A program made the translations under genes and the position numbers. The notes beneath the pieces are model-generated. The model saw only the letters and a program-made list of their open reading frames with translations, had not been told where the DNA came from and ran no database searches. Shown here one piece after another: positions 1-7,794 of a stretch of DNA of 64,000 nt. The stretch's first letter is position 1. Each line of letters opens with the position of its first letter. The stretch is from JBARKJ01 sp963698885 (lineage in GTDB: Bacteria > Nitrospirota > JACRHJ01), in contig CAVOSJ010000003.1 of the NCBI GenBank assembly GCA_963698885.1, positions 186,001 through 250,000 on the forward strand, in the 5' to 3' direction.

Positions 1-36
1 GGCAAGTCCAAGCTCGTGGATAAGACCAAAAATTAA
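1..36 (+). CDS. ilvC: C-terminal end of ketol-acid reductoisomerase (partial)
   Basis: The first 36 bases encode GKSKLVDKTKN and a TAA stop. This matches, from memory, the usual end of class I ketol-acid reductoisomerase (…NKLVDxSKN). The enzyme makes 2,3-dihydroxy-isovalerate in branched-chain amino acid synthesis. The downstream order psd-pssA-leuA is the neighbourhood ilvC has in Geobacter-type genomes, which supports the call. Only eleven residues are visible, so the identification rests on a short tail plus synteny. Confidence 0.65.
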   Translation, partial: GKSKLVDKTKN

Positions 37-45
37 AGGAACATA

Positions 46-687
46 TTGGGACATAGCAGTATAATAGCCCTGGAGGGCCTGCCGGTAATCGCCCTATTTG
101 CGGCGATTACCGTGGCCCTCTGGATAGCTGGATGGTACAAGGCCGCCGTAATAATGACGGCCTTGACCGTTTTTGCCCTTGCTTTTTTCCGCAACCCTGA
201 GCGGCATCCTCCGGCGGGAGAGAACCTCGTGGTCTCTCCGGCGGACGGGGTGGTGATTTACGTGGGCGAGGTGGAAGAGCCAAGGATACTGAAGGGCCGC
301 GCGATGAAGGTGTCCATCTTCATGAACGTCTTCAATGTCCACGTCAACCGCATGCCGGAGAGCGGAAGGATTACGGAAATACATTATAATAAAGGTAAGT
401 TCATCTCCGCCAACAAGGAAAAAGCGTCGCTGGATAACGAACAGAACGCGCTCGTGATGGAGACCGACAAGGGCCGGAAGATCATGTTCGTACAGATTGC
501 CGGCCTTGTCGCGCGCCGCATCGTCTGCTGGGTAAAGCCCGGCGACCACCTTGCGCGGGGAGAGAGGTTCGGCCTTATAATGTTCGGCTCCAGGTTGGAC
601 ATATATCTGCCGGTGGGGAGCGAAGTGAAGCTGAAATCAGGCGACAAGACGAAGGCGGGCGAAACCATTGTCGGGGTGCTGAATTGA
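46..687 (+). CDS. psd: Phosphatidylserine decarboxylase proenzyme, short type
   Basis: The 213-residue enzyme converts phosphatidylserine to phosphatidylethanolamine at the inner membrane. The start is TTG, preceded by AAAGGA five bases upstream. Two hydrophobic segments at about residues 7-50 anchor it. The FGSR motif at residues 180-183 carries the Gly181-Ser182 bond where the family self-cleaves to form the pyruvoyl group; the VFNVHVNRMP stretch near residue 95 is also typical. The length fits the short (PSD-A) class rather than the ~320-residue E. coli type. The stop overlaps the pssA start, so the two phospholipid genes are translationally coupled. Confidence 0.95.
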   Translation: MGHSSIIALEGLPVIALFAAITVALWIAGWYKAAVIMTALTVFALAFFRNPERHPPAGENLVVSPADGVVIYVGEVEEPRILKGRAMKVSIFMNVFNVHVNRMPESGRITEIHYNKGKFISANKEKASLDNEQNALVMETDKGRKIMFVQIAGLVARRIVCWVKPGDHLARGERFGLIMFGSRLDIYLPVGSEVKLKSGDKTKAGETIVGVLN

Positions 688-1406
688 GAAAAGGGATATA
701 CATACTCCCGAACCTCCTGACGGTCGGGGGGATGTTCTTCGGTTTTTTCTCCATCGTGTCCTCTATAAAAGGCGACTTCGACATGGCCGCGTGGGCCATA
801 CTTACCGCCACGATTTTCGACGCGCTGGACGGCTGGGTGGCGAGGATGACCAAGACCACCAGCCGGTTCGGAGTCGAGCTGGACTCGCTTTCGGATTTAG
901 TCTCGTTCGGCGTCGCGCCCGCCGTGATGTTCTATATCTGGGCTCTGATGCCTTTCCATCGCTGGGGCTGGGTCGGCGCGTTCACTTTTGTCGTTTGCGG
1001 GGCGCTTCGGCTTGCGCGGTTTAACGTGCAGATGGTGGGCTCGGAAAAGAAATGGTTCACGGGCCTTCCAATACCCGGCGGCGCGGCGGTCCTGGCGACG
1101 TTTGTTATATTCTGGACCGACATTGTTTCCACAGAGCCGCCGCAGAACTTCCTCGTCCTCCTGATGATCTATTTGGTCGCATTACTTATGATAAGCACCA
1201 TCCCGTTCCATAGTTTGAAGGAACTGAACGTCCGGGACAGGCGTCCTTTCTGGATGCTCCTGGTGGCGGTGGTCATTTTAGTGGCTGTGGCTGTGAACCC
1301 GCCGGTGGTGCTTTTTGTCCTGAGCATGGTATACGTCGCCTGGGCTCTGGCGGAGTGGGTATTGACATTTCGAAAAAGACGCGTTAAGATGAGGCCACAA
1401 GCGTAA
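684..1406 (+). CDS. pssA: CDP-diacylglycerol--serine O-phosphatidyltransferase
   Basis: This 240-residue integral membrane enzyme makes phosphatidylserine, the substrate of the preceding psd product. It carries the complete CDP-alcohol phosphatidyltransferase signature: D46, D49-G50, A53-R54, G63, D67 and D71, with the spacing of the family. Six to eight hydrophobic segments follow. The start is TTG, overlapping the psd stop (ATTGA). The C-terminus is basic (FRKRRVKMRPQA). The T-box leader of leuA begins immediately after the stop. Confidence 0.95.
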   Translation: MRKGIYILPNLLTVGGMFFGFFSIVSSIKGDFDMAAWAILTATIFDALDGWVARMTKTTSRFGVELDSLSDLVSFGVAPAVMFYIWALMPFHRWGWVGAFTFVVCGALRLARFNVQMVGSEKKWFTGLPIPGGAAVLATFVIFWTDIVSTEPPQNFLVLLMIYLVALLMISTIPFHSLKELNVRDRRPFWMLLVAVVILVAVAVNPPVVLFVLSMVYVAWALAEWVLTFRKRRVKMRPQA

Positions 1407-1407
1407 A

Positions 1408-1640
1408 GGCTGAGAAGAGGAGTAGTAGGCGGCAAGGGCGGCCAAAGAGAGCCGGTGGGTGGTGCGAACCGGTGCCGACTTCCGCTGAACTCGCCTCATT
1501 AATTCTCCGTGAGTCTGCGTAAAAGACAAATCAAGTGCGGCGGCAATTAGCTCTATTCGCCGAATTAGGGTGGTACCGCGGGGGAAAATTTATCAGCCCT
1601 CGTCCCTTACTTTATCAAGTAATGGACGGGGGCTTTTTTA
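1408..1640 (+). promoter_or_regulatory. T-box (tRNA-Leu sensing) leader of the leucine operon
   Basis: The diagnostic T-box sequence AGGGTGGTACCGCGGG lies at 1567-1582. Upstream is a Stem I-like region with an AGTAGTA motif near 1421-1428 and the distal AGAGAGCCGGTGG…ACCGGTG element at 1446-1474. The likely specifier triplet is CTC at 1490-1492, a leucine codon. A strong terminator follows. Uncharged tRNA-Leu should stabilise the antiterminator and allow transcription into leuA. T-boxes are mostly Firmicute elements, but leuA T-boxes are known in deltaproteobacteria. Confidence 0.9.
1595..1640 (+). terminator. Regulated intrinsic terminator of the T-box leader
   Basis: A long stem formed by GCCCTCGTCC-CTTACTT and AAGTAA-TGGACGGGGGC, with a TATC loop, is followed by TTTTTT. 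Its 5' arm lies just after the T-box sequence, so it is mutually exclusive with the antiterminator. Confidence 0.9.
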
Positions 1641-1860
1641 ATTATGGACACTAATTTCTGTAAAAAAAGTCGAGGTTCATGGCCTTCAGGCTATCCCTGT
1701 CGGCACTGCGCGCTTGGTTGAAGAGCCTCAATTGGTTGTGGAGTCTGCGAGATCTCAAGGCGGATGATTTACTATGGCACGGGAAATATTGTCATATTAG
1801 GGAATCGGCCTTCATCCCTGTGGCTTTTGTTTTCGCGCTAGTTTACACGGTTTTCTTTGT

Positions 1861-1890
1861 GTTACTTTCTTTTTTCCAAAAGAAAGTAAC
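1861..1890 (+). repeat. Inverted repeat, leu-operon family, copy 1
   Basis: This is a perfect 13-bp stem GTTACTTTCTTTT / AAAAGAAAGTAAC with a TTCC loop. It ends ten bases before the AGGAGG ribosome-binding site of leuA. The other family members are at 3596-3625, 4904-4935, 4975-4998, 7657-7688 and 7719-7748. Its arms are AT-rich and its U-tract precedes rather than follows the stem, so it is not a classical terminator. Confidence 0.85.
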
Positions 1891-1912
1891 GGTTGAAATA
1901 AGGAGGCATTTA

Positions 1913-3458
1913 ATGTCCCGCATCATAAAAATATTCGATACGACCTTGCGCGACGGCGAGCAGTCTCCGGGCTGTTCCATGAACATCGAGGAGAAGCTGA
2001 TGGTCGCCCGGCAGTTGGCCCGGATGAAGGTGGATATAATCGAGGCCGGGTTCCCTATCGCGTCCGAAGGCGATTTCGAGGCGGTGAGGCGTATAGCGCA
2101 GGAGGTAAAAGGGCCGGTGATATGTGGTCTGGCGCGGACGACGGACAAGGATATCGACCGGGCGGCTGAGGCGATCAAGCCCGCCGGGCGCGGACGGATA
2201 CATACGTTTCTCGCGACCTCGGACATACATCTGAAATTCAAACTCAAGAAAACGCGCGAGCAAGTTCTGGATATGGCGATTGCCGCGGTGAAGCGGGCGC
2301 GAAATTATACGGACGACGTGGAGTTCTCCGCCGAGGACGCGACACGCTCGGACATTGATTATCTCTGCAAGGTGGTGGAGGCGGTGATTACGGCAGGCGC
2401 GACCACGATTAATATTCCCGATACCGTAGGCTATGCGATACCGCAGGAGTACGGCGACCGCATAAAGGCCTTGTTCGACCGCGTCCCGAATATCGACAAA
2501 GCGATTATTTCGGTGCATTGCCATAACGACCTGGGGCTTGCGGTGTCGAACTCTCTGGCGGCCGTGCTTTCCGGAGCCGGGCAGGTGGAATGCACCGATC
2601 AACGGCATCGGCGAGCGCGCGGGCAACGCGTCAATGGAAGAGGTCGTGATGGCGCTGCGGACGCGGGAGCCTTATTTCGGGGCGCGGACGAACGTCGTGA
2701 CGGAGGAGATAATGGCGGCGTCCCGCCTGGTCAGGAACGTAACGGGAATGACCGTGCAGGCGAACAAGGCCATAGTCGGGGCGAACGCCTTCGCGCACGA
2801 ATCGGGCATACACCAGGACGGGTTCCTGAAGGAGAAATCGACATACGAGATAATGACGCCGGAGTCGGTGGGCCTGACGCAGAGTACCCTGGTATTGGGA
2901 AAACATTCCGGCAGGCACGCGTTCCGGGACAGGCTGGCTCAGCTTGGGTATTCGCTTTCCGAGGACGAACTGAACGGGGTATTCGAGCGGTTCAAGAAGC
3001 TCGCGGACCAGAAGAAGGACATATTCGACGAGGACCTGGAAGCGCTGATTGCGGAAGAGGTATTTCGCATACCTCAGGCGTACGAGTTGAAGAAACTGTT
3101 CGTGCGGAGCGGGACGGATACGAAGCCGCAGGCGGATATAGTGCTGGCGGTGGACGGGAAAGAGGTGGAGACGTCCTCCACTGGCGACGGGCCGGTGGAC
3201 GCCGCGCTCAGGACTATCGCGGAAGTGGTCAAAACCGGTAGCACCATGCTCGCCTACGAAGTAAAGGCCATCACCGGCGGGACGGACGCGCAGGGCGAGG
3301 TCGTGGTGCGTCTAAAGGAGGGTGATTTTACAGTAATGGGCCAGGGCTCCGACACGGACATCATCGTCGCATCCGCGAAGGCTTATATCAATGCCTTGAA
3401 CAAGCTCGCATATCTGAAAAAACGCGGCGAAAAAACGGTTGAAAAGATGTGCGAGTGA
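1913..3458 (+). CDS. leuA: 2-isopropylmalate synthase (frameshifted)
   Basis: The enzyme condenses 2-ketoisovalerate with acetyl-CoA, the first committed step of leucine synthesis. ATG at 1913 follows AGGAGG (1901-1906). The N-terminal TIM barrel begins with FDTTLRDGEQSPG (residues 8-20) and has the metal-binding H202-x-H204. The C-terminal part carries the LeuA allosteric-domain region. Reading frame is lost at 2595-2597: removing one base (for example one C of the CC) gives VECTINGIGERAGN, the conserved family sequence, and a 514-residue protein of normal length. The rest is intact and the operon looks functional, so a sequence error or a very recent mutation is more likely than a dead gene. 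The frame is open for 78 codons upstream of 1913, but this has no family similarity. Confidence 0.92.
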
Positions 3459-3595
3459 TGTTAACATCAACGGCTTAATATATTTTGCCACCTTTTTAGG
3501 GAAAAGGAGGGGTCCCCACCGCTTACCGAGGGTAGTTTCCGAGGTTAGCGCGGGGCGGTCCGCCAAAAACTTTTAAACTGTTTAGCTTTCTTTTG

Positions 3596-3625
3596 GTTAC
3601 TTCTCTTTCTCGAAAGACAAGTAAC
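3596..3625 (+). repeat. Inverted repeat, leu-operon family, copy 2 (imperfect)
   Basis: The arms GTTACTTCTCTTTC and GAAAGACAAGTAAC pair with one C:C mismatch around a two-base loop. It lies directly before the CGGAGG ribosome-binding site of leuC. The rest of the leuA-leuC gap (3459-3595) holds nothing else that I recognise. Confidence 0.75.
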
Positions 3626-3639
3626 GGAGGTTTTATATT

Positions 3640-4899
3640 ATGCCGATGACTATTACCGAAAAAATCCTGGCCTTCCACTGCGGCAAAAAAGAGGTCGTGC
3701 CGGGAGAACTGATAAACGCGAAGGTGGACGTGGTCCTGGCAAACGACATTACCGCGCCAATTTCTATTAAAGAGTTCCGCAAGTCGGGGGCGAAGAAGGT
3801 CTTCGACAAGACGCGCATAGTGCTCGTCCCGGACCACTTCACGCCTAACAAGGACATCCAGTCCGCGGAGCAGTCGAAGCTCCTCAGGGAGTTCGCCAAA
3901 GAGCACGCACTGACGAATTACTTCGAAGTCGGCAGGATGGGAATTGAGCACGCGCTCCTTCCGGAGCAGGGCCTGGCGGTATCCGGCGACGTAATAATCG
4001 GCGCGGACTCTCACACCTGCACATACGGCGGCCTCGGCGCCTTCGCGACGGGCGTCGGCAGCACGGATGTCGCCGCGGCGATGATAACGGGCGAGATATG
4101 GTTCAAGGTGCCGGAGAGCATCAAGTTCGTGTACTTTGGCAAGCTCAGGAAATGGGTCTCCGGGAAAGACCTCATCCTGGCTACCATCGGCGACATCGGC
4201 GTGGACGGCGCGCTTTATAAAGCGATGGAGTTCACGGGCGAGGTAATCGACAGGATGGATATGTCGGGGCGGCTCACGATGGCGAATATGGCGATTGAGG
4301 CCGGGGGCAAGAACGGCATCATCGCGCCGGACGACATAACCAGGGATTACGAGAACGGCAGGACGAAGAGAAGGCCGAAGTACTACAAGTCGGACAAGAA
4401 GGCCGAATACTCCGAGGTGCGCGAGTATGACTGCTCCAAGATAGAGCCGCAGGTGGCATGTCCGCATCTGCCGGAGAACACGAAAGGCGTAAGCCAGCTG
4501 TCCCATATAAAGATCGATCAATCCGTCGTCGGCTCCTGCACTAACGGAAGGATCGAGGACCTGCGGATAGCGGCGAAAGTGCTTAAAGGCCGCAAAGTCC
4601 ATCCGGACGTGCGGATGATAATAATCCCGGCTACCCAGGCGATATACAAGCAGGCGATGAAAGAAGGACTTTTCGATATATTCCTGGACGCGCAGGCGGC
4701 GGTTTCCACGCCCACATGCGGGCCGTGCCTCGGCGGGCACATGGGAATACTCGCCAAGGGCGAGCGTTCAATCGCAACGACGAACAGGAACTTCGTCGGG
4801 CGCATGGGGCACCCGGAGTCGGAGGTATATCTCTCCAACCCGGCAATCGCGGCCGCGTCGGCGGTATTGGGGCGCATCGGCAGCCCGGAAGAACTTTAA
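3640..4899 (+). CDS. leuC: 3-isopropylmalate dehydratase large subunit
   Basis: This 419-residue aconitase-superfamily subunit, with LeuD, isomerises 2- to 3-isopropylmalate. The three [4Fe-4S] ligands are visible: C300 (SCTNGRIEDL), C360 and C363 (TCGPCLGG). The SHTCTYGGLGAFATGVGSTD stretch around residue 127 is typical. It is about 420 residues, the archaeal-type short form rather than the ~466-residue E. coli form. Homoaconitase-type enzymes are close relatives, but the leu operon context decides the call. ATG at 3640 has CGGAGG eight bases upstream. Confidence 0.95.
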   Translation: MPMTITEKILAFHCGKKEVVPGELINAKVDVVLANDITAPISIKEFRKSGAKKVFDKTRIVLVPDHFTPNKDIQSAEQSKLLREFAKEHALTNYFEVGRMGIEHALLPEQGLAVSGDVIIGADSHTCTYGGLGAFATGVGSTDVAAAMITGEIWFKVPESIKFVYFGKLRKWVSGKDLILATIGDIGVDGALYKAMEFTGEVIDRMDMSGRLTMANMAIEAGGKNGIIAPDDITRDYENGRTKRRPKYYKSDKKAEYSEVREYDCSKIEPQVACPHLPENTKGVSQLSHIKIDQSVVGSCTNGRIEDLRIAAKVLKGRKVHPDVRMIIIPATQAIYKQAMKEGLFDIFLDAQAAVSTPTCGPCLGGHMGILAKGERSIATTNRNFVGRMGHPESEVYLSNPAIAAASAVLGRIGSPEEL

Positions 4900-4903
4900 A
4901 ACC

Positions 4904-4935
4904 GTTACTTTCTTTTTACGGAAAAAGAAAGTAAC
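4904..4935 (+). repeat. Inverted repeat, leu-operon family, copy 3
   Basis: A perfect 14-bp stem GTTACTTTCTTTTT / AAAAAGAAAGTAAC has an ACGG loop and starts four bases after the leuC stop. Confidence 0.85.
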
Positions 4936-4974
4936 GCAAAGAAAAACGAGAATGTAAGTCTGTTTTCTTTGTCC

Positions 4975-4998
4975 ACTTTCTTTTTTCCAAAAGAAAGT
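4975..4998 (+). repeat. Inverted repeat, leu-operon family, copy 4
   Basis: The stem ACTTTCTTTT / AAAAGAAAGT with a TTCC loop ends eight bases before the TTGGAGGG ribosome-binding site of leuD. A linking pair GCAAAGAAAA / TTTTCTTTGT between copies 3 and 4 could extend the structure. Confidence 0.8.
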
Positions 4999-5016
4999 TG
5001 GACCTTGGAGGGTTTT

Positions 5017-5511
5017 ATGAAATTAAAAGGAAAGGCCTGGAAGTTCGGCGCTGATATCGACACGGACGCCATAATCCCCGCGAGATATCTGAATACGTCG
5101 GAGCCGTCGGAGCTTGCGAAGCACCTCATGGAAGACAGCAAACAGCCGGATTTCATGAAAAAGATGGGCAAGGGCGACATCATAGTGGCCGACAAGAATT
5201 TCGGCTGCGGCTCCTCCCGCGAGCACGCCCCGATAGCCATAAAGGCGGCGGGAGTCTCGTGCGTCGTGGCGAAGACGTTTGCAAGAATATTCTACCGCAA
5301 CTCGTTCAACATGGGTCTTCCGATATTTGAATGCCCGGAAGCCGTGGACGGAATTTCGCAAGGGGACGCGATCGAGGTGGACGCGGAAAAAGGGATAATA
5401 AAGAACCTCACGACAAAAAAGACCTATCAGGCCAACCCCATCCCGCCGTTCATGCAGGAACTGATTGCCGCGGGCGGGCTGATGGAGTGGGTAAAAAAGA
5501 AAGTCGCGTAA
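5017..5511 (+). CDS. leuD: 3-isopropylmalate dehydratase small subunit
   Basis: This 164-residue swivel-domain subunit partners LeuC. Recognisable stretches are DTDAIIPARYLN (residues 12-23), FGCGSSREHAP (residues 61-71) and the ARIFYRNSFNMGLP region. ATG at 5017 is chosen because TTGGAGGG lies just upstream and MKLKGKAWKFG is the normal N-terminus; an in-frame ATG at 4969 would read through the inverted repeat. The length matches the archaeal-type small subunit. Confidence 0.95.
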   Translation: MKLKGKAWKFGADIDTDAIIPARYLNTSEPSELAKHLMEDSKQPDFMKKMGKGDIIVADKNFGCGSSREHAPIAIKAAGVSCVVAKTFARIFYRNSFNMGLPIFECPEAVDGISQGDAIEVDAEKGIIKNLTTKKTYQANPIPPFMQELIAAGGLMEWVKKKVA

Positions 5512-5553
5512 TAATGGGTGAGGGGATAACAAATCGAAGGGAGAAATTTCAGG

Positions 5554-6615
5554 ATGCCAAAGAGCTATAAAATTGCGCTTATGCCAGGCGACGGGACAGG
5601 GCCGGAGGTTGTCGCCGAGGCGGTCAAGGTAGTCAAGGCGGCGGCAAAGAAGGGCGGTTTTTCGCTTGGTTTCAAAAGCTTCAATTACGGCGGGGAGCGT
5701 TACAAAAAGACCGGCGAGACCATCAGCGACAAGGAAATAGACGGGCTGAGAGAGTTCGACGCAATACTCCTGGGCGCGATCGGACACCCGGACGTGGCTC
5801 CCGGAATCCTTGAGAAGGGCATCCTGCTCAAGACCCGCTTCGCACTCGACCTTTACGTGAACCTCCGTCCGGTAAAGCTTTTCCCCGGCGTTGAGACCCC
5901 GCTCAAGGACAAGGGGCCGAAAGAAATAGATTACGTGGTGGTGCGGGAGAACACCGAGGGGCTTTATGCCGGCGCGGGCGGGGTGCTGAAAAAAGGCACG
6001 CCGGACGAGGTCGCCATACAGGAATCCATCAACACGCGGAAGGGCGTGGAGCGCTGCATCCGGTACGCGTTCGAGTACGCGAAGAAAAACGGCAGGAAGA
6101 AGGTTACGCTCTGCGGAAAGACGAACGTCCTGACGTTCGCGTTCGACCTGTGGGAGCGGGCGTTCTATGAAGTGGCGAAGGAGTACCCGAAGATAAAGGC
6201 GGATTACGCGCACGTGGACGCGACGACGATGTGGATGGTGAAGAACCCGGAATGGTTTGAAGTTATCGTCACGGACAACATGTTCGGCGATATCATAACG
6301 GACTTAGGCGCTATGACGCAGGGCGGTATGGGTATCGCCGCGGGCGGCAACATCAACCCGAAAGGCGTCTCGATGTTCGAGCCGATCGGCGGCTCCGCGC
6401 CCAAGTACACGGGTCTAAATATTATCAACCCGCTTGCCGCGATATGCGCCGGTCAGATGATGCTCGACCACCTGGGCGAGACAAAGGCGGCGGGCTGGAT
6501 AGAGAAGTCGGTCATAAAGGCCATCTCGAAGATGGACAGCCTTGCCGCGGGCAAGATGGGCATGGGCACGAGCGAAGTCGGCAGCATGGTGGCGAAGTTC
6601 GTTAAAGAGGCATAA
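5554..6615 (+). CDS. leuB: 3-isopropylmalate dehydrogenase
   Basis: This 353-residue NAD-dependent beta-decarboxylating dehydrogenase makes 2-oxoisocaproate. It starts with the family's IALMPGDGTGPEVV and has YVVVRENTEGLYAG around residue 128 and the metal-site stretch TDNMFGDIITDLGAM around residue 242, followed by EPIGGSAPKYTG for cofactor binding. The sequence is also compatible with isocitrate- or tartrate-type members, but the position after leuD settles the role. The gap to leuD is 42 bases, with GAAGGGA as a loosely spaced ribosome-binding site. Confidence 0.93.
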   Translation: MPKSYKIALMPGDGTGPEVVAEAVKVVKAAAKKGGFSLGFKSFNYGGERYKKTGETISDKEIDGLREFDAILLGAIGHPDVAPGILEKGILLKTRFALDLYVNLRPVKLFPGVETPLKDKGPKEIDYVVVRENTEGLYAGAGGVLKKGTPDEVAIQESINTRKGVERCIRYAFEYAKKNGRKKVTLCGKTNVLTFAFDLWERAFYEVAKEYPKIKADYAHVDATTMWMVKNPEWFEVIVTDNMFGDIITDLGAMTQGGMGIAAGGNINPKGVSMFEPIGGSAPKYTGLNIINPLAAICAGQMMLDHLGETKAAGWIEKSVIKAISKMDSLAAGKMGMGTSEVGSMVAKFVKEA

Positions 6616-6639
6616 AACTCGTCTTTTGGGGTTTAGGAG

Positions 6640-7653
6640 ATGCTGAAGAAGAAGGAAAAATATGTCGTTGCCGTAGTCGGCGCGACCGGCGCGGTCGGCG
6701 TCGAGATGCTTGCCACTCTGGAGGAGAGAAATTTCCCCGTAGCGGAGTTGAAGCTTTACGCTTCGGAGAAGTCCGAGGGGAAAAAGGTCGAATTCAAGGG
6801 CCAGGAGCTGACCGTCCACAAGCTGGATAAAAACTCCTTCAAAGGCGTGGACATCGCGTTATTCTCCGCCGGGGCTTCGAGGAGCCTGGAGTTCGCCCCG
6901 ATCGCCGCCGCGGATAATTGCATCGTGATAGACAATTCAAGCGCGTGGAGGATGGACCCGGACGTGCCCCTCGTGGTGCCGGAGGTGAACCCGCACCACT
7001 TGAAATCCATCCCGAAAGGCATCATAGCCAACCCGAACTGCTCCACCATACAGATGGTCGTCGCGCTGAAACCCCTGCACGACGCGGCGAAGATAAAGCG
7101 GATCGTCGTCACCACCTTCCAGTCCGTATCCGGCACCGGCAAGAAGGCGATGGACGAGCTGATGGAGCAGACCGTCGCGCTGATGAACTTCAAGCCGGTC
7201 CAGAAGAAGGTCTATCCGCACCAGATAGCGTTCAACTGCCTTCCGCACATCGATTCCTTCCTGGAGAACGGCTATACCAAGGAAGAGATGAAGATGGTCA
7301 ACGAAACGCATAAAATGCTCGACCCCAATATCAAAGTAACCGCGACTGCCGTACGCGTCCCGGTCTTCAGGAGCCACTCGGAATCGGTGAACATCGAGAC
7401 GGAGAAGAAGCTCACGGCGAACGAGGCGAGGGCGATCCTCTCCACCGCTCCAGGCGTGATAGTGATGGACGACCCGTCCAGGAACATCTACCCGCTCGCG
7501 CTCGACGCCATGGGGCATGACGCGACGTACGTGGGCCGCATCCGCGAGGACGAGTCGATAGATAATGGGCTGAACATCTGGGTCGTTTCGGACAACCTGA
7601 GGAAGGGCGCGGCGCTTAACGCGGTGCAGATAGCGGAAGAGCTGATAAAATAA
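6640..7653 (+). CDS. asd: Aspartate-semialdehyde dehydrogenase
   Basis: This 337-residue NADP-dependent enzyme reduces aspartyl phosphate for lysine, threonine and methionine. The N-terminal VVGATGAVG binds nucleotide; C134 in NPNCSTIQ is the catalytic thiol and the histidine-containing IRVPVFRSHSE-like stretch is near residue 243. The AGGAG at 6635-6639 abuts the ATG with no spacer, which is unusually tight; no better start is visible because the dinucleotide-binding motif begins at residue 8. It is the last gene of the leu operon before a terminator. Confidence 0.95.
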   Translation: MLKKKEKYVVAVVGATGAVGVEMLATLEERNFPVAELKLYASEKSEGKKVEFKGQELTVHKLDKNSFKGVDIALFSAGASRSLEFAPIAAADNCIVIDNSSAWRMDPDVPLVVPEVNPHHLKSIPKGIIANPNCSTIQMVVALKPLHDAAKIKRIVVTTFQSVSGTGKKAMDELMEQTVALMNFKPVQKKVYPHQIAFNCLPHIDSFLENGYTKEEMKMVNETHKMLDPNIKVTATAVRVPVFRSHSESVNIETEKKLTANEARAILSTAPGVIVMDDPSRNIYPLALDAMGHDATYVGRIREDESIDNGLNIWVVSDNLRKGAALNAVQIAEELIK

Positions 7654-7656
7654 ACC

Positions 7657-7748
7657 GTTACTTTCTTTTCGGGTGAAAAGAAAGTAACCAAAGAAAAGCC
7701 AGTTGCGGTTTTCTTTTGGTACTTTTCTTTTTTCCAAAAGAAAAGTAC
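7657..7748 (+). repeat. Inverted repeats, leu-operon family, copies 5 and 6
   Basis: Copy 5 (7657-7688) is a perfect 14-bp stem with a GGGT loop that starts three bases after the asd stop. Copy 6 (7719-7748) is a perfect 13-bp stem GTACTTTTCTTTT / AAAAGAAAAGTAC with a TTCC loop. Between them CCAAAGAAAA and TTTTCTTTTGG can also pair, so the whole segment can fold as three successive hairpins. Confidence 0.85.
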
Positions 7749-7765
7749 GGTTTTATGTTAAAATT

Positions 7766-7793
7766 GGGGGGATAAATTTTATCCCCCTTTTTT
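7766..7793 (+). terminator. Intrinsic terminator of the leu-asd operon
   Basis: The stem GGGGGATAAA / TTTATCCCCC is followed by a seven-T run. The run ends one base before the ATG of tldD, so the terminator and the next start codon abut. Confidence 0.85.
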
Positions 7794-7794
7794 C

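Noticed and set aside
1679..1912. In-frame 78-codon upstream extension of leuA
   Set aside because: It crosses the inverted repeat, has no ribosome-binding site or family similarity, and ATG 1913 has a perfect AGGAGG.
3523..6213. Long antisense open frames over leuC, leuD and leuB
   Set aside because: They are rich in Arg, His and Leu, typical shadows of high-GC coding strands, and have no motifs.
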